Under the pieces are notes generated by a model that saw only the letters and a program-made list of their open reading frames with translations, was not told the origin of the DNA and searched no databases. Positions 6,466 to 11,348 of a stretch of 11,348 nt of DNA are shown here, piece after piece (the first letter of the stretch is position 1; each line of letters begins with the position of its first letter). This DNA comes from DATNPH01 sp036703315 (GTDB lineage: Bacteria; Cyanobacteriota; Cyanobacteriia; Cyanobacteriales; Coleofasciculaceae). The stretch lies in contig DATNPH010000121.1 in NCBI GenBank assembly GCA_036703315.1, positions 1 through 11,348 of the forward strand, in the 5' to 3' direction. Position numbers and translations under genes: made by a program.

Positions 6466-6517
6466 AACCGCCTCGAAGCCAGCACGACAAGGTTAAAACC
6501 TTATCTTTCATCCCTTT

Positions 6518-9100
6518 CTAGGAACGTGCAACCACGGTTTCAGCGCGCTGTTTGACGCTGAGCTGTTTGTAAACCGTGAGAGCCTGAGCCACGCATTGAT
6601 CCATGTTGTAGTACTTGTAGGTGGCTAACCGCCCTACGAAATACACTCCAGGAGTAGCATCAGCCAATGCCTTGTATTTCTTGTAGATTTCCGCATTCTC
6701 TGGACGTGGTACGGGGTAGTAGGGGTCGCCCTCGGCACGCGGGAACTCATAGACGATGCTAGTTTTTACGTGTTCTTGTCCCGTCAGGTACTTGAACTCT
6801 GTGATGCGGGTGTAGAGCTGCTCGTTGGGATAGTTCACGACTGGCGCTGACTGAAACACATGCTTGTTGTGCGTCTCGTGCTTGAACTCCAGCGAACGGT
6901 ACGGCAGTTTCCCGTAGCGCAGGTCGAAGAATTCATCCACCGGTCCGGAGTAGATCATCTCACGGCAGGGGATAGCCTTCTGAATTTCACGGTAATCCGT
7001 ATTCAGCATCACCTTGATGTTCGGGTGGTTCAACATGTTCTCGAACATCCGGGTGAAGCCATACAGCGGCATCGCCTGGTAGGTATCGGTGAAATAGCGA
7101 TCATCGCGGTTGGTGCGAGTAGGGATACGAGCGATCACGGATTTATCGAGTTCCGATGGATCTAGTCCCCATTGCTTGCGAGTGTAGTTCCGGAAGAACT
7201 TCTCGTAGAGTTCCCGTCCTACCTTGCTGACCACGACATCTTCTGAAGTGCGGATGTGTTCCTTGGGTTCAGCCAGTGATGCCAAGAACTCTTCAACCTG
7301 GAACGAGGTGAGGTTCAGTCCGTAGAGTTTGTTGATGGTGTCGAGGTTGATCGGAATGGGAACGAGTTGTCCATCTACACTGGCAAGGACACGGTGTTCG
7401 TAGGAGCGCCACTCGGTAAATTTGGAGAGGTACTCAAAAACGTCCCGCGAGTTGGTATGAAAGATGTGGGGACCGTATTTGTGGACGAGGATGCCGGAAT
7501 TGTCGTAATGATCGTAAGCGTTGCCGCCAATGTGCGATCGCTTATCCACAACCAAAACTTTTTTACCCAACTGAGTGGCAATGCGTTCGGCAATCACGCT
7601 GCCAGAGAACCCTGCTCCAACAACTAGGTAATCGAAAACAAAGTCTCTCGTAACAATCCCAGGGGGTTGGTTCAGGTCTATCACTTCACGACTCTTTCCG
7701 TTTGCGGAAGAGTGCTGGCTACCGACGCTCTTTTCAAGTCGGGTTGCTAATGCCGATTCGATCAGTTGCGTCATTGATGCCCAGGTACGATCCCAAGAAA
7801 TCTGCTCTAGGAATCCGTCCACCCGACCAAGCCAGCCCGACTCTTTGCAATCCTCTTTCATTGCCGCTTCAGCCGCGCTCACAAACTCTGCAACTGTGTC
7901 TGCTATCCGTACTAGACGTTCCTGCCCATAAGGACGAACTACATCCCGGATCGAGGTAGACACAACCGGCTTCCCGGCGGCTAGGTACTCTGGCGTTTTG
8001 GTGGGGCTAATGAAGCGCGTTGACTCGTTACGTGCAAACGGCAGCATCGCCAAATCCCACCCGGAAAGATATGCCGGTAGCTCTTTATAGTCTTTACTAC
8101 CGAGATAATGAATGTTCTGGCGGCGTGGCAGAGTTGCTGGGTCGATTTTGACCACTGGCCCAATCATAACCAAATGCCAGTCAGGTCGCGCTTCGGCAAT
8201 CCCCTCGAGCAGTTCGATATCCATCCGTTCGTCTATGACTCCATAGAATCCAAGGCGCGGATGGGGAATGTTCGCTTGGTCAGCTGGGTCTTGTTTAATC
8301 GTTCTCGCCTGTGCAAAGTGCGCTACCTCTACACTGCTGGGAAATGCATACACGTTCTCGTGCTGGTTACGCTTGGCTTCATAGAGGCTCTGTCCGCCTG
8401 TGAACACTAGGTCGGCGCGACGGAATAGTTCCGCTTCACATTCTTTCAATAGAGGAGGGGCTCCCCTAAAAGCCGACAGCTCATCCATGCAATCGTACAC
8501 TACTGCCATCGGCTCCAAATGGCGTGTAAAACCCAGAGACATCGGCGTGTAGTACCAGAAGATGTACTTGTGGATTTCATGTTCTGCAAACAGCTCATTG
8601 AGCAGTGACTGTTGAGCTGCACATTGCTCCTGTTCACTCAGTCCCTCTGGCAGATGCGGTACGATAACCCAGACTCCACTCTCGTGCTGAGTCACATCTA
8701 ATCGCCCAACCCTTCCTGTGCTCCCGTTAGTAACACTGGCAGCAGGGGGAGCAACGCTAAAAATTGGCTCTTCAACAAAAAATACCCGCCTTCCTTGAGC
8801 AAAGCGGGTAAAAAGATGTTGAGGTCTTTGGAATACGAAATTCCAACGTAAATGGGACAGGCAAATTAGATCAGGCGCATCTGTAGAGACAACCTGACTA
8901 TTCAAATCTTTATTGGATGAGTGTGAAGAGGTGATCTCTCTCGCTTCTAGATTAGATGTGCGTGTGGAGGATGAGCCGCCTGATGGTACACTCCCATTCA
9001 AAGTAGGTGATTCTTGTCGCGCCAACAGCTTGTGTTTACGCATCTCTGAAGAGGCATTGGTAAGACTATTGTTCTTTATTCGAGCTTGATTTTGGGACAT
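6518..9100 (-). CDS. glf: GT-B glycosyltransferase fused to UDP-galactopyranose mutase
   Basis: This is an 860-residue fusion. Residues 1-75 are Ser/Asn/Thr-rich and probably disordered. Residues about 78-450 are a GT-B glycosyltransferase: the N-terminal half opens with LSHLRWNFVFQRPQHL (81-96), and the C-terminal donor-binding half has GFYGVID (284-290), HYLGSKDYKELP (331-342) and SPTKTPEYLAAGKPVV (365-380) with the conserved E371. After a short linker, residues 488 to about 847 are a complete GLF flavoenzyme: GAGFSG (495-500) and HIGGN (523-527) bind FAD, GPHIFHT is at 543-549, YTRKQWG at 639-645, R765 is in the active-site region, and GRLATYKYYNMDQ ends the domain (823-835). GLF converts UDP-galactopyranose to UDP-galactofuranose, so donor synthesis and transfer may be coupled on one chain. 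The start ATG is at 9098-9100; Met20 is an alternative. The acceptor glycan is unknown. Confidence 0.92.
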   Translation of the reverse strand: MSQNQARIKNNSLTNASSEMRKHKLLARQESPTLNGSVPSGGSSSTRTSNLEAREITSSHSSNKDLNSQVVSTDAPDLICLSHLRWNFVFQRPQHLFTRFAQGRRVFFVEEPIFSVAPPAASVTNGSTGRVGRLDVTQHESGVWVIVPHLPEGLSEQEQCAAQQSLLNELFAEHEIHKYIFWYYTPMSLGFTRHLEPMAVVYDCMDELSAFRGAPPLLKECEAELFRRADLVFTGGQSLYEAKRNQHENVYAFPSSVEVAHFAQARTIKQDPADQANIPHPRLGFYGVIDERMDIELLEGIAEARPDWHLVMIGPVVKIDPATLPRRQNIHYLGSKDYKELPAYLSGWDLAMLPFARNESTRFISPTKTPEYLAAGKPVVSTSIRDVVRPYGQERLVRIADTVAEFVSAAEAAMKEDCKESGWLGRVDGFLEQISWDRTWASMTQLIESALATRLEKSVGSQHSSANGKSREVIDLNQPPGIVTRDFVFDYLVVGAGFSGSVIAERIATQLGKKVLVVDKRSHIGGNAYDHYDNSGILVHKYGPHIFHTNSRDVFEYLSKFTEWRSYEHRVLASVDGQLVPIPINLDTINKLYGLNLTSFQVEEFLASLAEPKEHIRTSEDVVVSKVGRELYEKFFRNYTRKQWGLDPSELDKSVIARIPTRTNRDDRYFTDTYQAMPLYGFTRMFENMLNHPNIKVMLNTDYREIQKAIPCREMIYSGPVDEFFDLRYGKLPYRSLEFKHETHNKHVFQSAPVVNYPNEQLYTRITEFKYLTGQEHVKTSIVYEFPRAEGDPYYPVPRPENAEIYKKYKALADATPGVYFVGRLATYKYYNMDQCVAQALTVYKQLSVKQRAETVVARS

Positions 9101-9263
9101 AAACGGCCTGAAATATTTGTTACGGACTATGATTTTTTAAGAATGCTGATACGAATCTGAAGGCTAAATTTAGCTCAGGTCAATTTCTCTCTCCTTAGCT
9201 AGATAGTGACGAATAAATGGAGAACAGCGATTCCTTGTGTAATGCTTTAATAGAATCGCCTTT

Positions 9264-9275
9264 CTCTCTAGAGAG
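9264..9275. promoter_or_regulatory. CTCTCTAGAGAG palindrome upstream of GT-GLF gene
   Basis: This perfect 12-bp palindrome lies 163 bases before the GT-GLF start. Its 11 bases at 9265-9275 also occur at 6388-6398 in the spacer before the GH1-RmlD gene. It may be a common regulatory element. Confidence 0.35.
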
Positions 9276-9409
9276 TAAAAACTTTTAGAGCTGTTTGCCT
9301 CTCTTGGAATCTGCTATCTCTTTAAATAAATAGCTGTTCTTCTTCCTCTTTTCTTCTATCTGAAGAATAGCACCCTTTGAGCCTAAAGAATTAGTTAATA
9401 TAAAGTTAA

Positions 9410-9429
9410 ATTGTAATGGTGGATACAAT
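9410..9429. promoter_or_regulatory. NtcA-like binding site (GTA-N8-TAC)
   Basis: ATTGTA (9410-9415) and TACAAT (9424-9429) are perfect inverted arms 8 bases apart. They match the GTA-N8-TAC consensus of the nitrogen regulator NtcA, a CRP-family protein. The site lies 309 bases before the GT-GLF start and 394 before the small plus-strand gene. I see no perfect TAN3T box at the usual distance of about 22 bases on either strand, so an activating role is unproven. Confidence 0.4.
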
Positions 9430-9577
9430 CAAGTGTAACATTAATCCGATTGAAGCGTAGCATTGCCGCGTTTCCGTACTAGATAAAAACCCAGTTTCTG
9501 GGGCTGTTTGAGTGATTATTAGAGTCATTCAGTAACTTTCTTGTATTAACCTTTACAGATTTACTTAACATGAAACC

Positions 9578-9600
9578 CCTTCCTCAGTTAGACGGGGAGG
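9578..9600 (+). other. Hairpin resembling IS200/IS605-type ends
   Basis: CCTTCCT (9578-9584) can pair with GGGGAGG (9594-9600) using two G-U pairs around the loop CAGTTAGAC. The TTAGAC loop sequence also appears at 3647-3652, inside the miniature element. The likeness to IS200/IS605 end palindromes is from memory only. Confidence 0.25.
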
Positions 9601-9807
9601 AGAACTGTATCAGTTACTGTGCTAAGCAGGACAACACAAGAAGCTCTGGGAGTTTCTACAGGGTAATGTAATGAAAACAGTGATTTCCCTAAACCACTCT
9701 AATTGTGTTACTTTTGGTAGAACCTTATCGCTGTCCTTGCCTTCTGCTTAGAAACTTTCAGATTTTTCTTAACCCCATCTAGTAAAATCTACAAGAAAAC
9801 AGTAATT

Positions 9808-9813
9808 AAGGAG
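9808..9813 (+). promoter_or_regulatory. Ribosome binding site supporting a GTG start
   Basis: AAGGAG ends 10 bases before the GTG at 9824-9826. It is the clearest Shine-Dalgarno in the window, and it favours this GTG over the internal ATG at residue 9. Confidence 0.65.
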
Positions 9814-9823
9814 AATAACGACT

Positions 9824-10045
9824 GTGCCTGAAATCCTAGATTTAGGCATGTATGATGATGAGTATTTGGAACTCATTGCTACAGGGAGAGACCCAGTTCA
9901 AGAAAAAATTTGTGAGAGGAACCTTATCCGTGCTGGAGTATCCCCAGAGGAGGCTCATCAGGTAACGCCACTGCTTAAAAAGCCGAACTGCTCAACCGAT
10001 GAAGAGGCTCTCGTTAGAAAAGTCTGGAAGCGGATGTTGGGTTAA
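9824..10045 (+). CDS. Small conserved-looking hypothetical protein, 73 aa
   Basis: The gene starts at GTG with a strong AAGGAG site and ends at a TAA at 10043-10045. The protein is soluble, acidic at the N-terminus (LDLGMYDDEYLELIATG, residues 5-21) and basic at the C-terminus (VRKVWKRMLG, 64-73), with predicted helices over most of its length. There are no membrane segments, and two cysteines are not in a motif (C30, C56). The codon pattern and ribosome site make it convincing as a gene, but I recognise no domain. It stands alone: it is divergent from the GT-GLF gene and convergent with mtnP. From its size and charge pattern it could be a small regulator or adaptor protein, which is speculation. 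Confidence 0.75.
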   Translation: MPEILDLGMYDDEYLELIATGRDPVQEKICERNLIRAGVSPEEAHQVTPLLKKPNCSTDEEALVRKVWKRMLG

Positions 10046-10083
10046 TCAGTCGGAGAAGTTTTATGTTTAGCGCACAGATAACC

Positions 10084-10207
10084 CTTACAAGCGGGGAAAG
10101 TCCAAGGATGCGATCGCGATATTAGATTGCTTAGGCGACACGCAATCCACAAATGAAATGTGTTTGCTGCTAAATTCTGGTAAATAAGGTGTTTAACCGC
10201 TTGTAAG
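10084..10207. repeat. 11-bp inverted repeat enclosing smaller hairpins
   Basis: CTTACAAGCGG (10084-10094) pairs exactly with CCGCTTGTAAG (10197-10207). Inside, GATTGC (10125-10130) pairs with GCAATC (10142-10147), and CACA faces TGTG in the stretch after it. No target-site duplication flanks it. It sits in the convergent space between the 73-residue gene and mtnP, and could be a degenerate miniature element or a bidirectional terminator region. Confidence 0.45.
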
Positions 10208-10296
10208 CTGGTCGCTTATTTCTGTCAGCCTGCACTAGTAGAGGATTTTAGGCATCGCTTCTTTTGCTCCTACTCTCCCCTCTGGCGCACAAGAGT

Positions 10297-10311
10297 AGAG
10301 GAGCTACCTCT
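10297..10311 (-). terminator. Weak hairpin after mtnP
   Basis: AGAGG (10297-10301) pairs with CCTCT (10307-10311) around a 5-base loop, 10 bases after the mtnP stop. The stem is short and a T-run is missing on the minus strand, so this is a low-grade terminator candidate. Confidence 0.25.
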
Positions 10312-10320
10312 TCGCTGTTT

Positions 10321-11193
10321 TCACGAATATTTCTTCAACAACAACTCTAACTTTTCCTTGGTAGCGGCAGGCACCTTATCCAGTTGTGTCAAAATTGCAT
10401 ACTTTAACGCCGAGTGAGCTTCTGATGCTGGCGGATTTTCACTCAGACGCCGCACGGTTTCTTGAATGACTTTCTGAGCATTAGTGGCATTGCGTTGCAA
10501 ATTGCCTATCACCATTTCTACCGTCACAGTGTCATGGTCTGGATGCCAGCAGTCGTAATCTGTCGCTAGTGCTAAAGTTGCGTAAGCAATTTCCGCTTCT
10601 CGTGCCAGTTTCGCCTCCGGTAAATTGGTCATGCCAATCACTGTTGCGCCCCAACTACGGTAGAGATGTGACTCAGCTTTAGTAGAAAACGCTGGTCCTT
10701 CCATGCAGACATAGGTGCCACCACGATGCAACACAACATCTGGTAATTCAAGACTTGCAACAGCATCTGCTAGAACTCCAGCCAGTTTATTGCATACTGG
10801 ATCAGCAAAAGCAATGTGCGCGACAATTCCTTCTCCAAAAAAAGTAGAAACTCGATTTTTCGTCCGGTCAATAAACTGATCCGGCACTACCATATCCAAA
10901 GGCTTAACATCTTCCTTGAGAGAACCAACTGCCGATGCTGAAATGAGATAGTCCACACCCAACTGCTTCATTGCATGGATATTGGCACGGAAGGGCAATT
11001 CAGAAGGCATTAAATGATGATTGCGACCATGACGTGCTAGGAAGGCAACTGATGTTCCTGAGAGGGTTCCCACAATCAATGCATCAGAAGGCGCACCAAA
11101 AGGCGTGTCAATTTGCACCTCTTCTACATCCTTGAGGGCTTCCATTTTGTAAAGCCCGCTACCGCCAATAATGCCAATTTTTGCTTGTGTCAT
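10321..11193 (-). CDS. mtnP: S-methyl-5'-thioadenosine phosphorylase
   Basis: This 290-residue cytosolic enzyme phosphorolyses methylthioadenosine, a by-product of polyamine synthesis, to adenine and methylthioribose-1-phosphate for methionine salvage. It belongs to the trimeric purine nucleoside phosphorylase family: GIIGGSGLY (7-15) and ARHGRNH (53-59) bind phosphate, TYVCMEGPAFSTKAES (160-175) and GMTNLPEAKLAREAEI (187-202) line the base and ribose site, and TDYD (211-214) contacts the base. Length is normal. I chose the ATG at 11191-11193 (MTQAKIG). The frame extends to a TTG at 11208, but those extra five residues are encoded by the edge of a heptamer repeat and lie outside the family's usual start. 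The Shine-Dalgarno is weak (GAG close to the ATG). No pathway partner is adjacent. Confidence 0.95.
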   Translation of the reverse strand: MTQAKIGIIGGSGLYKMEALKDVEEVQIDTPFGAPSDALIVGTLSGTSVAFLARHGRNHHLMPSELPFRANIHAMKQLGVDYLISASAVGSLKEDVKPLDMVVPDQFIDRTKNRVSTFFGEGIVAHIAFADPVCNKLAGVLADAVASLELPDVVLHRGGTYVCMEGPAFSTKAESHLYRSWGATVIGMTNLPEAKLAREAEIAYATLALATDYDCWHPDHDTVTVEMVIGNLQRNATNAQKVIQETVRRLSENPPASEAHSALKYAILTQLDKVPAATKEKLELLLKKYS

Positions 11194-11203
11194 TATCTCA
11201 ATC

Positions 11204-11259
11204 ATCAATTATCAATTATCAGTTATCAATTATCAGTTATTACTTATCAATTATCAATA
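11204..11259. repeat. Eight-unit heptamer tandem repeat
   Basis: Eight 7-base units run without a gap: ATCAATT, ATCAATT, ATCAGTT, ATCAATT, ATCAGTT, ATTACTT, ATCAATT, ATCAATA. They lie immediately upstream of mtnP, within its probable 5' untranslated region, beginning 11 bases before the ATG. Short tandemly repeated heptamers are known from heterocystous cyanobacteria. Copy number is probably variable between strains. Confidence 0.9.
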
Positions 11260-11282
11260 AAGGCTGATCCGAATTCATTTTT

Positions 11283-11309
11283 GAGCGAAAAAAAACCGCT
11301 CTTATTTTT
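11283..11309 (+). terminator. Intrinsic terminator-like hairpin
   Basis: GAGCG (11283-11287) pairs with CGCTC (11297-11301) around an A-rich loop of eight A and one C, followed by TTATTTTT (11302-11309). It points along the plus strand, but no plus-strand gene precedes it within the window. It may serve antisense or read-through transcripts. Confidence 0.45.
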
Positions 11310-11348
11310 GCTTTGAAAAGCTTGTAGAGCAGTTTTTATACAATAAAT

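Larger units (their letters stand above)
6104..6517. other. Spacer between the two fusion genes
   Basis: The 414 bases hold a compound hairpin (6423-6465) near the end of the upstream gene, a TCTCTAGAGA palindrome (6388-6397), and a short minus-strand frame encoding a hydrophobic segment (6177-6296). No confident gene was found. An 86-codon minus-strand frame (6194-6454) overlaps these features and has no family-like sequence. Confidence 0.55.
9101..9823. other. Long divergent regulatory spacer, 723 bases
   Basis: The spacer separates the minus-strand GT-GLF gene from the plus-strand small gene and should carry both promoters. It holds several inverted repeats: GCGATTC/GAATCGC (9227-9233, 9253-9259), CTCTCTAGAGAG (9264-9275), CCCAG/CTGGG (9490-9494, 9498-9502), CCTTCCT/GGGGAGG (9578-9600) and AGAAGCTC/GAGTTTCT (9639-9657, one G-U pair), plus an NtcA-like site at 9410-9429. 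No credible ORF was seen. The density of hairpins fits a large leader or remnants of small repeats. Confidence 0.5.

Noticed and set aside
11113..11316. Plus-strand 67-codon frame over the heptamer array
   Set aside because: Its repetitive Ile/Ser/Tyr/Gln sequence is only a translation of the 7-base repeats, and it is antisense to mtnP.

Overview
The window most likely comes from a filamentous, heterocyst-type cyanobacterium. It holds six copies of the octamer GCGATCGC (295-302, 2808-2815, 4035-4042, 4905-4912, 7534-7541, 10110-10117), which is the over-represented HIP1 motif of cyanobacteria. It also holds three heptanucleotide tandem repeats (2814-2828, 4788-4801, 11204-11259) of the kind described in such genomes. 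Codon usage and the protein families fit. No rRNA, tRNA, CRISPR array or intact transposase gene was seen.

Layout from left to right. A major facilitator transporter on the minus strand (1511 down to 1) runs off the left edge. A 364-base spacer with paired repeats and a long stem-loop separates it from a small minus-strand cupin (1876-2250). An AT-rich spacer leads to a short plus-strand ORF with a CPxC motif (2570-2779), then a minus-strand DUF2243 membrane protein (3008-3502). Next is a 289-base miniature inverted-repeat element (3544-3832) with a 5-base target duplication, which appears to have inserted into the loop of a small palindrome. The core of the window is two large fusion genes on the minus strand: a GH1-type glycosidase joined to an RmlD-type sugar-nucleotide reductase (3839-6103), and upstream of it a GT-B glycosyltransferase joined to UDP-galactopyranose mutase (6518-9100). 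A 723-base upstream region holds an NtcA-like site and several palindromes. A small plus-strand gene (9824-10045) follows, and mtnP on the minus strand (10321-11193) is preceded by heptamer repeats.

The two fusion genes share a strand and are neighbours, and together read as a small glycan module. The mutase would make UDP-galactofuranose. The attached glycosyltransferase domain could use it or a related donor. The RmlD-like domain suggests deoxysugar-nucleotide supply, and the GH1 domain suggests trimming or transglycosylation. The product is unknown. The transporter, cupin and DUF2243 genes lie on the same strand downstream, but wide spacers give no proof of cotranscription. mtnP is ordinary methionine-salvage housekeeping and looks unrelated.

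The observations most worth checking are the miniature element in a palindrome loop, the GH1-RmlD linker that resembles intergenic repeat DNA, the compound hairpin between the two fusion genes, and a palindrome shared by the two spacers upstream of them.
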